Assembly: GCF_018324685.1 (NCBI RefSeq)
Contig: NZ_AP023354.1
Location: 5,884,426 to 5,948,425 of the forward strand
DNA length: 64,000 nt
Reading direction: 5' to 3'
Origin: Actinocatenispora sera
GTDB lineage: Bacteria > Actinomycetota > Actinomycetes > Mycobacteriales > Micromonosporaceae
Under the pieces are notes generated by a model. The model was not told the origin of the DNA. It saw nothing but the letters and a program-made list of their open reading frames with translations, and made no database searches. This document shows, in pieces, positions 1 through 8,307 of the stretch; the stretch's first letter is position 1, and each line of letters opens with the position of its first letter. The translations under genes were made by a program, and so were the position numbers.

Positions 1-1
1 G

Positions 2-436
2 ATCCGGGCCGAGGCAGGCACCGACGCCGAACCGGTCGACGGCGACTCGATGACCATCACCGAACTCTCGCAGGCCCTCGGGGTCCGGGCGTCCACCCTC
101 CGGTTCTGGGAGAAGGCGGGCCTGGTGGCGCCGGATCGTGTCGGCACGCCCGCCGGGACCGCGCGGCGCTACCCGCTGGCGGCGATCAGGGAGGCGCGCA
201 TCGTCGCGGCCCTGCGCGCCGGTGGGTACCGCATCCCCGACGTGCTGGCCGCGATCACGGCGGCGCGCGATCTCAGCGAGGTGGGCGGCTCGCTTGCCGC
301 GCTCGACGCCCGGCTGGCGGCCATCGCCGATCGGGCGCTCGCCCTGCTGCGGGCGGGTGAGCTGCTGGCGGAGATCATCTCGCCGTCGGGCGCCGGACCC
401 GGGTCGCCGGTACGCGCAGATCGAGAACGGCCCTGA
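2..436 (+). CDS. C-terminal half of a TioE-like tandem MerR-family regulator (5' end outside window)
   Basis: A MerR-type winged helix-turn-helix is visible from the ATG at 50 (motif STLRFWEKAGLVAP, then a wing with ARRYPLAAIREA), followed by a helical tail. The reading frame is open to the left edge of the window and there is no ribosome binding site before that ATG, so it is probably internal. The sequence resembles the second MerR domain of TioE-family regulators, which carry two MerR domains in about 250 residues; this is from memory of the family. At least 144 residues are present. It would be a DNA-binding regulator with an unknown ligand. It converges on the AhpD-like gene across a long palindrome. 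Confidence 0.7.
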   Translation: MRAEAGTDAEPVDGDSMTITELSQALGVRASTLRFWEKAGLVAPDRVGTPAGTARRYPLAAIREARIVAALRAGGYRIPDVLAAITAARDLSEVGGSLAALDARLAAIADRALALLRAGELLAEIISPSGAGPGSPVRADRERP

Positions 437-440
437 GCGG

Positions 441-472
441 GCCCGGTCCGGGGCCCGGGCCCCGGACCGGGC
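441..472. terminator. Bidirectional terminator hairpin, 32-bp perfect palindrome
   Basis: A perfect self-complementary stretch fills the gap between the converging stop codons at 436 and 479. It is almost entirely G and C, reading CCCGGTCCGGGG outward to its mirror copy. No T tract follows, as is common in high-GC actinomycetes. The position makes a two-way terminator the natural reading. Confidence 0.65.
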
Positions 473-478
473 GGCGGG

Positions 479-967
479 TCACTCGCTGCCGGCGGCGGCG
501 AACGTACCGGGCTGGTACGAGCCGCCGGGGTTGCGCACCATGACGTTCATCCGGGTGGCCGCGTTGATCATCGCGATCAGGCAGACGAGGGTGCCGAGCT
601 GGTCGTCGTCGTAGTGCTCACGGGCGGCGGCCCAGGTCTCGTCGGAGACGCCGTGCCGCTCGTCGCCGAGCCGGGTGCCCTCCTCGGCCAGTGCCAGCGC
701 GGCCCGCTCGGCCGCGGTGAACACGGTCGACTCGCGCCACGCGGCGACCAGGCTGATCCGTACCGGGGTCTCGCCGGCGGCCGCGGCCTCCTTGGTGTGC
801 GCGTCCACGCACAGGCCGCAGCCGTTGATCTGGCCGACCCGCAGCTGCAGCAGCTCGCGCAACGTCTTCGGCAGGGTCGACCGTTCCAGCGCGAGGGCGG
901 CGTTCGCGAAGCGCTTGAGCACCTGGGTCGGGGTCGGGCTGGCGAACAGGTCGATGCGGGGTTCCAT
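479..967 (-). CDS. AhpD-like carboxymuconolactone decarboxylase-family protein
   Basis: The 162-residue protein carries the AhpD-type redox motif C50-G-L-C53 followed by H57 in the context NGCGLCVDAH. Proteins of this family are small helical alkylhydroperoxidase-like enzymes that use the two cysteines for peroxide reduction. The ATG start is preceded by GAGGA. It is divergent from an ECF41-type sigma factor gene, and such proteins (the COE group) are the conserved neighbours of ECF41 sigma factors, so it is a likely target of that sigma factor. The true substrate cannot be read from sequence. Confidence 0.88.
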   Translation of the reverse strand: MEPRIDLFASPTPTQVLKRFANAALALERSTLPKTLRELLQLRVGQINGCGLCVDAHTKEAAAAGETPVRISLVAAWRESTVFTAAERAALALAEEGTRLGDERHGVSDETWAAAREHYDDDQLGTLVCLIAMINAATRMNVMVRNPGGSYQPGTFAAAGSE

Positions 968-1062
968 GAAGCGTCCTCACTCGTCGAGGTGAGCCACCCG
1001 TCGGAGCGGCTCGGGACGACCATGGAGATGCCGGCGCCCGGGCCGGCGTGACCGCAGCGCGT

Positions 1063-1114
1063 TGTGACGTGCCGCACCGGGCCGGGACGTCACACCCCAC
1101 CGGCCGGCGGCGTC
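1063..1114. promoter_or_regulatory. Divergent ECF41-type promoter region with inverted -35-like repeats
   Basis: TGTGACGT at 1063-1070 and ACGTCACA at 1087-1094 form a perfect 8-bp inverted repeat with a 16-bp spacer between the sigma gene and the AhpD-like gene. Reading right, CGTCACA at 1088-1094 is followed after exactly 16 bp by CGTC at 1111-1114. This matches, with one mismatch, the ECF41 promoter TGTCACA-N16-CGTC known from the literature. The leftward copy has the -35-like element but no clear CGTC at the right distance. Confidence 0.6.
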
Positions 1115-1168
1115 TGGTGCACGGGGCGCCGACCCGAGGTACGGGCGCGGCGACGAGAGGGGCGGTCG

Positions 1169-2110
1169 ATGAACGAGCCAGACGAGCGGGCCACCGGCGA
1201 CGCGGGTCGGCCGGACGAGCGGGCCATCGGCGACGCGGGTCGGCCGGACCCGGCGACCGAGGCGTTCCTGGCCCATCGCAACCTGCTGTTCACCGTTGCC
1301 TACGAGATGCTCGGTTCGGCGACCGATGCCGAGGACGTGCTGCAGGAGACCTGGCTGCGCTGGATCGGCGTCGACCTCGCACCGATCCGGGACCAGCGCG
1401 CCTACCTCGTCCGCATCACCACCCGGCAGGCGCTGACCCGGCTGCGGACGCTGCGCCGGCGCCGGGAGTCCTACATCGGCCCGTGGCTGCCGGAGCCGTT
1501 GCTGACCACGCCGGACGTGGCCGAGGACGTCGAGCTGGCCGACAGCGTCTCGATGGCCATGCTGTTGGTACTGGAGACGCTCACGCCCACCGAGCGCGCG
1601 GTCTTCGTGCTGCGCGAGGTGTTCGACCTGTCGTACGACGAGATCGCCGCCGCGGTGGACCGCACGCCGGCGACGGTGCGCCAGATCGCCCACCGGGCCC
1701 GGGCCCACGTCGCGGCGCGCCGGCCGCGCGAGGTCGTCTCCGCCGCGCAGACCCGTGACGTACTGGAGGCCTTCCACCGCGCGGTGCAGACCGGTGACCT
1801 GCAGCGGCTGCTCGAACTGCTCGCGCCGGACGTGGTGCTGCTGACCGACGGCGGCGGCGTGGTCCGCGCGGCACTGGCGCCGATCGTGGGCGCCGAGCGG
1901 GTCGTTCCAGTACTCGGCAACATCACCGGTACCGCGTCGCTGCGGGCGGCGCTGGTCAACGGTCACCCGGCGCTGCTCGTCCGGTTCGCCGACGGGACCG
2001 GGGCGGCGGTGGCGGTACGGGTCGACGGCGGCCGGGTCACCGGGCTCTACGCGGTCCGCAACCCGGAGAAGCTGGCGCATCTGGACCGCGCCGCGCCGCT
2101 GCACCGTTGA
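1169..2110 (+). CDS. ECF41-type RNA polymerase sigma factor (SigJ-like) with SnoaL-like C-terminal domain
   Basis: The 313-residue protein has sigma region 2 (about 35-100, with the AEDVLQETWLRW core), region 4 (about 140-195, with LSYDEIAAAVDRTPATVRQ) and a C-terminal extension of about 110 residues resembling a SnoaL/NTF2-like fold. That extension is the hallmark of ECF41/SigJ factors, where it modulates activity in place of a separate anti-sigma factor. The ATG at 1169 was chosen because GAGAGGGGCGG lies just upstream; the frame is open further left. The N-terminus holds a duplicated stretch, TGDAGRPDERA then IGDAGRPDPA. The rightward ECF41-like promoter upstream suggests autoregulation. 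Confidence 0.9.
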   Translation: MNEPDERATGDAGRPDERAIGDAGRPDPATEAFLAHRNLLFTVAYEMLGSATDAEDVLQETWLRWIGVDLAPIRDQRAYLVRITTRQALTRLRTLRRRRESYIGPWLPEPLLTTPDVAEDVELADSVSMAMLLVLETLTPTERAVFVLREVFDLSYDEIAAAVDRTPATVRQIAHRARAHVAARRPREVVSAAQTRDVLEAFHRAVQTGDLQRLLELLAPDVVLLTDGGGVVRAALAPIVGAERVVPVLGNITGTASLRAALVNGHPALLVRFADGTGAAVAVRVDGGRVTGLYAVRNPEKLAHLDRAAPLHR

Positions 2111-2188
2111 GCCGGTTCCGGTTCCGGTCGGCGAACGTCCGGTTTCGGTGCGACTCTGGGACCGACCGATCGACCCGACGGGGGCCTG

Positions 2189-2752
2189 ATGAGCGAGTAC
2201 GAGGTCCGGACGCTGACACCGGACACCTGGGACGGGTTCGCCGCGCTGGTGGAGCGGCACAACGGCGTGTTCGGTGGCTGCTGGTGCACCTGGTTCCACA
2301 CCATGCCGGCCGAGAAGGAACGCAGCTACGAGGCGAACCGGCTGCTCAAGAAGCGGCTGGTCGACCAGCGGCGGGCGCATGCGGCGCTGGTGTTCGACGG
2401 CGCCGAGGCGGTCGCGTGGTGCGAGTTCGGCAGCCCGGCCGAGTTGCCGAACATCCACCACCGCAAGCAGTACGAGGCGGAGCTGGACCTCACCCCCGAC
2501 TACCGGATCACCTGCATCTTCGTGGACCGGCGGTACCGGCACCGGGGCCTGTCCGCGGTCGCGCTGGCCGGCGCGCTGGACCTGATCGCGGCGGTCGGCG
2601 GCGGCCTCGTCGAGGGGTACCCGCACGACAACGCCGGCCAGCGCAAGGCGGTGCTGTACAACGGGACCCGGGCGCTGTACGAGCGAGCCGGCTTCGATTA
2701 CGTGCGCAGCAAGGGCATGGGCAACTGCGTCATGCGCCGCACCGTCGAGTGA
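2189..2752 (+). CDS. GNAT-family N-acetyltransferase
   Basis: The 187-residue protein has a GNAT fold: a FVDRRYRHRGLSAVAL acetyl-CoA binding segment near residue 110-125 and a C-terminal YNGTRALYERAGFDYV motif. The N-terminal segment contains a Trp/Cys-rich GGCWCTWFH motif typical of a GNAT subgroup of unknown substrate. It lies 78 bp after the sigma factor gene on the same strand with its own start at ATG 2189 and could be part of the sigma regulon. The acyl acceptor is unknown. Confidence 0.85.
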   Translation: MSEYEVRTLTPDTWDGFAALVERHNGVFGGCWCTWFHTMPAEKERSYEANRLLKKRLVDQRRAHAALVFDGAEAVAWCEFGSPAELPNIHHRKQYEAELDLTPDYRITCIFVDRRYRHRGLSAVALAGALDLIAAVGGGLVEGYPHDNAGQRKAVLYNGTRALYERAGFDYVRSKGMGNCVMRRTVE

Positions 2753-2906
2753 CCCGACATCCGGCTCCGGCGCGGGAAGTCGGACACCAGTCCGACCTGG
2801 CCGCGACCGCTCTCGCGGACCGGATCGCTCCTGGCCGCGACGGCTCTCGCGGACCGGGTCGCCCCTGCCGGCGTCGAACGTCGGGAAGCGGGTCGAGCTG
2901 CCGGGG

Positions 2907-3188
2907 TCAGAAGTCGCGGACCGGGTCGATCTGCGGCGGTTCGTCGTCGGGCAGCTCGTAGTCGACGTCCTGCGGTGGCATCGGCAGGTTCGTCGCGCCG
3001 AACGGTGAGGAGGGCCCGGCATCGTCGGCGAGCAGTTCGCTGACCGGGCGGCCGACCGCCGCGTGCCCGGCCCGGCCCGTCTCGCCGGCTTCGGCGAACG
3101 CCGGATCCACTCCGTACGGGGCCGGCCGGTCGTCCCGGTCGTCCCGGTCGTGCCGACGTTCCGGCCGACCCTTCTCCGACTGCGCCAC
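2907..3188 (-). CDS. Hypothetical acidic/charged small protein
   Basis: The 93-residue product starts at a GTG preceded by GGAGGTGAG, a strong ribosome binding site that excludes the longer upstream frame. It has a basic, Arg/Asp-rich N-terminal third with repeated RDD units and a Pro/Asp-rich acidic tail ending DPVRDF. No domain, signal peptide or membrane segment is evident; it looks largely disordered. It converges on the upstream GNAT gene. No function is assigned. Confidence 0.6.
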   Translation of the reverse strand: MAQSEKGRPERRHDRDDRDDRPAPYGVDPAFAEAGETGRAGHAAVGRPVSELLADDAGPSSPFGATNLPMPPQDVDYELPDDEPPQIDPVRDF

Positions 3189-3365
3189 TGCACTCACCTC
3201 CGCGCATGGAGCACTGCTACCTCCAGTCTCCCGCGCCCAGCCCATCCCGGGCCCACCTCGGCGAGGTTGATCATGGTGCGGTGCCCCGTGGTAGGCGCAC
3301 ATCTCCAGATTCCGACCATGATCAACCCGCCTCGGGCCTGGACCACCGGGTCCAGGGCCGGCCGG

Positions 3366-3974
3366 TCAGGTGGCCGGTCGGGGTTCGCGCAGCATCGGGT
3401 AGAGGGCGGGCGCGTCGGGCCCGGGGCGGATGTCCGGACCAGCCGGCCGGTAGCCGAGCCGCCGGTAGAGCCGGGCCGAGCCGGCCGACGAGGCGATCAG
3501 GAACGCCGCGCTACCGGCCCGGTCCAGCTGTCGATGCCGGTGGTCCAGCAACGCCGCGCCCAGTCCGGCCCGCTGCCGCTCGGGCGTGACGCCGACGAAG
3601 CCGAGGTAGGCGTAGCCGGGTCGGTCCGGGTACGCGTCGTGCATCGCACGGTCCAGCGCGGCGAACCGGCCGACGTGCCGGCCGCACGCGCTGGCCAGCA
3701 ACGCGTCGTAGTCGCCCGGTACCAGGTCCGGCTCACCGCCGTCGGCGGCGTACCAGAGGGCCGCGGCGCTGCCGGCGTCGGTGACGTCCACGGTGGCCGC
3801 GCCGGCCAGGGCATGGCGCGCGATGATCGCCCAGTACCGCGGGTAGATCTCGCGGCGCTGCGCCAGATCGGGTACCAGCCAGTCGGCGAGGTCACCGAGC
3901 AGGAACGCGTCCGACAGCAGCCGGGTCAGGCGGTCGGCGTCGGCCCGACCGGCCGTCGCGATGGGCACGCTCAC
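3366..3974 (-). CDS. GNAT-family N-acetyltransferase
   Basis: The 202-residue protein has GNAT features: GFVGVTPERQRAGLGAALL forms the acetyl-CoA pyrophosphate loop around residues 125-143, followed by FLIASSAGSARLYRRLGY. The start is a GTG whose last bases overlap the stop of the APC permease gene (GTGA), so the two are translationally coupled. Substrate unknown; coupling to a permease suggests it may acetylate a transported amine or amino acid, which is inference only. Confidence 0.88.
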   Translation of the reverse strand: MSVPIATAGRADADRLTRLLSDAFLLGDLADWLVPDLAQRREIYPRYWAIIARHALAGAATVDVTDAGSAAALWYAADGGEPDLVPGDYDALLASACGRHVGRFAALDRAMHDAYPDRPGYAYLGFVGVTPERQRAGLGAALLDHRHRQLDRAGSAAFLIASSAGSARLYRRLGYRPAGPDIRPGPDAPALYPMLREPRPAT

Positions 3975-5500
3975 CCGTCACCGCCGAGCACCACCGCCTC
4001 GCTGGTGGCCGCCGGGCTCGGCTCGGGTACCGCCGCCGGACCGGCGGTCAGGTGCCGCCCACCCTGCCCGATCCGACCGTACGCGGTGCGGTTGGTCGCC
4101 CGCCGCAACAGCCCCCAGACGATCCCGAGCACCGCGACCGCGCCGATGCCGGCCGGCAGCGCCCTGGCCCAGAACGAGCCGTTCGGGATGCCGACCAGGG
4201 TGCCGAAGTTGATGGTGGTGACGGCCGCGATCACGGCGAGGCCGAGAAACCCGAGCACCGGGGCGATCCGGGCCTGCCAGAGGTTCTCCGCGCGCCGCTT
4301 GCGGGCGAAGTAGACCAGGGCGGCGATGCAGCACAGCGTCATCAGCAGCAGCACGCCGTACCCGGCGAACACGGTACCGCCGAAGAACAGCGCGGTCTCC
4401 GGGTCGGCGCCCTGCGAGACCATCACCACGATGATCCCGAGCACCAGCACGGACTGGGCGACGGCTCCGCCGGCCGGCGCGGCGGTGCGCGACCAGGTAC
4501 GGCCGAACACGCCGGGCAGCACGCGGTCGCGGCCGAGTGCGAAGAAGTAGCGCGCGCCGGTGTTGGAGAAGCCGATCGCGGCGGCGAGCAGCGAGGTGCA
4601 CAGCAGGATCTGCGCGATCCGCAGACTCCAGCTCGGCACGTACGGCGAGACCAGGTGGAACAGGTACTGGTCGGCGTACTTGCCGGCGCCGGCGACGACG
4701 TTGCCCGGTCCGGCGGCGACGGTCATCGCCCAGGCGGACAGCGCGTAGATGGCGGCGGTGAACGCGAGCGCGCCGTACACGGCGATCCAGGGCGCGCCCT
4801 TCTTCGCCTCCTCGCTGTAGTTGTAGGAGTCCTCGAAGCCGACCAGGCCGGTCAGCGCGATGACCATGCCGACCAGCGCGGTGCCGCCGCCGCCGAACAG
4901 TTCCAGCGGGTTGAGGGCGGCGAGCGACACCGAGCCGTGCGGGTGCGCGATCTCGATGACGTCGAACACCAGGATCGCCAGGATCTCGGCGACCAGCGCG
5001 ACGGCGAGCATCCGGCCGGCCAGGTTGACCTTCAGCACGCCCAGCACGGTGATGACCACCAGCGCGGCGATCGCCATCCACCAGGGCGAGATGTTCGGGC
5101 CGAACAGTTCGGCGATCTGCCGGCCGCCGGCGACCCCGAACCCGCCGAGCAGCCCGGCCTCCATCGCCGCGTACGACACGACCGCGACCAGGCCGGCGGC
5201 GACGGCGGCGATGCGGCCGATGCCGGCGGCGATCGTGACGTACAGCGCGCCGGCGTTCGGGATCCGCCGGCCCAGCGCCACGTAACCGACGGCGAACCAC
5301 CACAGGATCAGCGCCACCGCGAGGTACGCGATCGGGATGGAGGTCAGGCCGGTGACGGCCCAGCCGTTGGTCAGTCCGGCGCCGACCACGGTCAGCGGTG
5401 CGGCCAGCGCGACGACGTAGCCGCCGAGCGTGCCCCAGGACAGTCTGTTGCGGGCCAGGCGGTTGGTCACCGCGCTGGCCGGAAAGGCTTGCACAGCCAC
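3971..5500 (-). CDS. APC-superfamily amino acid/polyamine permease
   Basis: The 509-residue integral membrane protein has about 12 predicted helices, beginning with LSWGTLGGYVVALAAPLTVV and including the SYNYSEEAKKGAPWI segment seen in amino acid permeases between TM6 and TM7. A long Ala/Pro-rich cytoplasmic tail closes the protein. It likely imports amino acids or amines by cation coupling. It sits 67 bp downstream of the GPP34 gene and overlaps the following GNAT gene by 4 bp, giving a probable three-gene operon. The GTG start lacks a clear ribosome binding site, so the first few residues are uncertain. Confidence 0.88.
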   Translation of the reverse strand: MAVQAFPASAVTNRLARNRLSWGTLGGYVVALAAPLTVVGAGLTNGWAVTGLTSIPIAYLAVALILWWFAVGYVALGRRIPNAGALYVTIAAGIGRIAAVAAGLVAVVSYAAMEAGLLGGFGVAGGRQIAELFGPNISPWWMAIAALVVITVLGVLKVNLAGRMLAVALVAEILAILVFDVIEIAHPHGSVSLAALNPLELFGGGGTALVGMVIALTGLVGFEDSYNYSEEAKKGAPWIAVYGALAFTAAIYALSAWAMTVAAGPGNVVAGAGKYADQYLFHLVSPYVPSWSLRIAQILLCTSLLAAAIGFSNTGARYFFALGRDRVLPGVFGRTWSRTAAPAGGAVAQSVLVLGIIVVMVSQGADPETALFFGGTVFAGYGVLLLMTLCCIAALVYFARKRRAENLWQARIAPVLGFLGLAVIAAVTTINFGTLVGIPNGSFWARALPAGIGAVAVLGIVWGLLRRATNRTAYGRIGQGGRHLTAGPAAVPEPSPAATSEAVVLGGDG

Positions 5501-5567
5501 GGGAAGGACCCTTTCGTGAGGGGGTGACGCCCCCGGCGCGGCGTCGCGGGTGCACCGGGGCCGTGGG

Positions 5568-6467
5568 TCAGTGCCGTCGGGTCACGACGGCCTGCAGTTC
5601 GCTCGCGGCGTCCAGGACCGACTGCAGGTCGGGGGTGAGCCGCAGATCGGTGGGCATCGGGAAGTGGTCGGAGAACTCCCGACGGACCACGGCCATCAAC
5701 CCGATCGCGTCGTAGAGCCCGAACAGCACCCGGTCCGCCTCGCCGACCGGCTCGCGGTCGCGCAGCTTGCGCGGCAACCGGGTCAGCGCGTTGACCGACG
5801 CGGTCGGCTCGACGTCGAGGAACACCTGCCGTCGACGCAGCCCGGACCGGCGCTGCTCCTCGACCACCAGCCGCGCCATCGCGAGCCGCTCGCCGACCAT
5901 CCGGTACGCCCGGTCGGAGAGGTACTCGATGAACTCCACCACCGGCCGCCGCTGGTCCCGGGCGTCCTCGACGATCTCCGACAGCACCCGGTAGCACAGC
6001 GGGTCGCGCGGCGGCGCCTCCAGGTAGAGCCGGTGGTCGGGGGCGAGTACCGGGGTCCCGGTCTCGGCCGCCGGGAACGTGCGCAGCAGCCGCTGCCGCC
6101 CGTGTACCGGGTCGTCCCGCCAGGTCAGCATCAGCTCGGCGACCAGCGCCGCGGCGCAGCCGATGTCGACCAGCCGGTGGTTGATGCGGGTGGCTCCGGT
6201 GAACGCGTCGGTCGCGCCGCGAAACAGTTCGTCGGCGATCGGCCGGACCCTGGCCCCGCCGGTGCCGGGTGCCGGTCGGTGGGCAGCGGACGGCGGGTAC
6301 GCCGGGTCGGTGTGTGGCGCCCGCGGCGGCGCGGCGTGGGTCGGCGGGACGGCGCGCGGCGGTGGCTCGGCGCGCGGTGGGACCGGGGCCGACCGGGTCG
6401 ATGGGGCAGCGTCGGGGTGCAGCTGCTCGTACCAACCGGTGTGGTTCGTCCGCCGTGGGTCGGTCAC
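5568..6467 (-). CDS. GPP34 (GOLPH3-like) domain protein with Pro-rich N-terminus
   Basis: Residues 1-70 of 299 are Pro/Ala/Arg-rich and probably disordered. The rest resembles actinobacterial GPP34 proteins, related to the eukaryotic PI4P-binding Golgi protein GOLPH3/Vps74. Visible features are IADELFRGATDAFTGATRIN, a hydrophobic helix LVDIGCAAALVAELML, DPLCYRVLSEIVED, and a late basic FLDVEPTASVNALTRLPRKL region followed by ADRVLFGLYDAIGLM. Bacterial members are of unknown function, possibly membrane-lipid binding. It appears to lead an operon with an APC permease and a GNAT. Confidence 0.72.
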   Translation of the reverse strand: MTDPRRTNHTGWYEQLHPDAAPSTRSAPVPPRAEPPPRAVPPTHAAPPRAPHTDPAYPPSAAHRPAPGTGGARVRPIADELFRGATDAFTGATRINHRLVDIGCAAALVAELMLTWRDDPVHGRQRLLRTFPAAETGTPVLAPDHRLYLEAPPRDPLCYRVLSEIVEDARDQRRPVVEFIEYLSDRAYRMVGERLAMARLVVEEQRRSGLRRRQVFLDVEPTASVNALTRLPRKLRDREPVGEADRVLFGLYDAIGLMAVVRREFSDHFPMPTDLRLTPDLQSVLDAASELQAVVTRRH

Positions 6468-6936
6468 CGGCGGCCTCGCGGGTGCGTCGCGGGTCGCGGA
6501 CGTGGGTGCGGCATGGCTGGCTGCGTCCTATCCGCGGCGCGTCGGGCGGCGGGGTGAGAATCGGAACATATCGCTGCAGAAAGTGATGTACTGGTTGAAC
6601 CTCACGCCGGCTCCACCTGGTAGGGACAAGGAAGACATATGTGCCAGCGCGGCACGCATGCAGTGAACACCACGCCGCCGGTTTTCACAAGGTAGCGGAA
6701 TCGGTATCGCGTAACCGACCCGGCACCCCGATCATGACTGTTCGTGCTTGTCGCGGCGTGACTGGGGCCGCCACCCGTTGTGCAACATCCGAGTGACAAG
6801 TACCGCATCGCGCCGTTGCGGCCGCCTCCGCTGCCCCAGGTTCGGTCCGGCCACCTAATACACTCGGCCGAGCCAGACAGCCGGGCACGTTCCGCCGCGC
6901 TCCGGCACCATCGGAGCACAGCGCCAGGGGGGCACA
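6468..6936. other. Intergenic region between divergent GPP34 and DUF5753 regulator genes
   Basis: These 469 bp hold no convincing gene. The segment around 6545-6730 is clearly less GC-rich than its surroundings and should contain the divergent promoters, but I found no -35/-10 pair with acceptable spacing. TAATAC at about 6857 is a possible -10 for the rightward gene without a matching -35. Confidence 0.5.
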
Positions 6937-7854
6937 ATGCGTAATCGGTCGAGCCTCGACGCGGCGGCGGCCGAGAACGGCGAGTCGGTCGGCGCGGCGT
7001 GGGCCCGGCGCAAGGTCGGCAACCTGCTGCGAGAGTTGCGCGAGCAGGCCGGCGTCACCCAGGAGGACGCCGCCGAGTTCATCGAGCGCCACGTGACCAC
7101 CCTGTACAAGATCGAGAACGGGCTGCCCGGGGTGAAGTTACGGCCCAAGGGCGACATCGACGGCCTGGTCGAGCTGTACGGGGCGGACGAGGCGACGCAC
7201 CGCCGGCTCACCGAGCTGCTCGCACTGACCCGGCTGAAGGGCCCGTTCACCCGCTACCGCGACGTCGTGTCGCCGGAGTTCGACCTGTACCTGGGGTTGG
7301 AGGGCTCCGCGACCGAGCTGGTCAGCTACGAGCCGGACCTGGTGCCGGGTCTGCTGCAGACCGAGGCGTACGCGTCGGCCATCACCAGCCTGCCCGGTGG
7401 CGACGGCCGCAGCCGGCCGCCGACCGAGGTGGCGAAGCGGGTACGGCTCCGGCGCAGCCGGCAAAGCGTGCTGACCCGCGCGACCGACCCGTTGCGGTTG
7501 GACGTGGTGCTCTCGGAGACCGTGCTGCGGCGGCCGGTCGGCGGCCCGCAGGTGCTCGCCGACCAGCTCACCCACATCGTCGCGATGACCGAGCTGCCGA
7601 CCGTGTCGGTGCGCGTGGTCCGGTTCGCCGCCGGCCTGCACCTGGGCTACACGACCGGCCAGTTCATCGTGTTGCGCTTCCCCGAGGATCAGCCCATCGC
7701 CTACTGCGACGGGTTCCTCGGGGACAACTACTTCAACAAACCGCAGGAGGTGGCGCGTTACGACGAGGCATTCGCCGACATCAGCAAGCACGCCCTGAAC
7801 GCCGCGGACAGCCGCGAGTTCATCGGGCAGATCACGAAGGAGACGACCACGTGA
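6937..7854 (+). CDS. XRE-type HTH regulator with DUF5753 (Scr1/WhiJ-like)
   Basis: The 305-residue protein has an XRE helix-turn-helix at about 25-80 (LRELREQAGVTQEDAAEFIE, HVTTLYKIENG) and a DUF5753 domain from about 110 to 290 (motif YEPDLVPGLLQTEAYASA). Such proteins form pairs with DUF397 proteins in actinomycetes, where some act in development; they have been compared to toxin-antitoxin modules. The next gene overlaps by 4 bp. Codon 68 (7138-7140) is a TTA leucine codon, so translation may depend on the rare bldA-type tRNA. The ATG follows a GGGGGG ribosome binding site. Confidence 0.92.
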   Translation: MRNRSSLDAAAAENGESVGAAWARRKVGNLLRELREQAGVTQEDAAEFIERHVTTLYKIENGLPGVKLRPKGDIDGLVELYGADEATHRRLTELLALTRLKGPFTRYRDVVSPEFDLYLGLEGSATELVSYEPDLVPGLLQTEAYASAITSLPGGDGRSRPPTEVAKRVRLRRSRQSVLTRATDPLRLDVVLSETVLRRPVGGPQVLADQLTHIVAMTELPTVSVRVVRFAAGLHLGYTTGQFIVLRFPEDQPIAYCDGFLGDNYFNKPQEVARYDEAFADISKHALNAADSREFIGQITKETTT

Positions 7855-8051
7855 GTGGCCTTTCCGGCGCGGTGTGGCGCAAGTCCAGCCGCAGCAGCGC
7901 CAGCAACCAGTGCGTCGAAGTGGCGACGAACCTGCCCGGGATCGTCGGGGTACGCGACTCGAAGGACCCGGCCGGTGTCGCCCTCGCGGTGGCCCCGACC
8001 GCGTTCGACGCGTTCGTACGCTTCGCCGCGGGGTGTGCCACCGCGCGATGA
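7851..8051 (+). CDS. DUF397 domain protein
   Basis: This 66-residue protein starts at a GTG overlapping the stop of the DUF5753 regulator (GTGA). It shows the DUF397 signature: VWRKSSRSSASNQCVEVA near the N-terminus, then VRDSKDPAG and a C-terminal FDAFVRFAA. DUF397 proteins are small partners of DUF5753 regulators and probably interact with them. The tight overlap fits translational coupling and a fixed stoichiometry. Confidence 0.93.
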   Translation: MSGLSGAVWRKSSRSSASNQCVEVATNLPGIVGVRDSKDPAGVALAVAPTAFDAFVRFAAGCATAR

Positions 8052-8307
8052 CCCGGGTACGGCTTCCTGCCCGAAGCCGGCACCCGAGCCATCGCAGTGG
8101 TAGGACACCGCGAGACATGATGCCGCATGCGGGCACGTACCGCTAGGCCGCATCACTGTCAGTAATCGGCCCGCGGATCCGTGTCGGATCCGCGGGCCGC
8201 ACGCGCCGGTCGCCCGCACGCCGCGGTGCGGCCGGCCGGAAAATCTCCGCGAGATCGAACCTCGCCCGGCTTCTTGGCCCTCATAGGCAGTGTCAAGGGA
8301 GGTACGG

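Noticed and set aside
977..3193. Minus-strand open frame of over 700 codons
   Set aside because: It is antisense to the sigma factor and GNAT genes, is rich in Arg/Pro/Gly without domains, and has no ribosome site.
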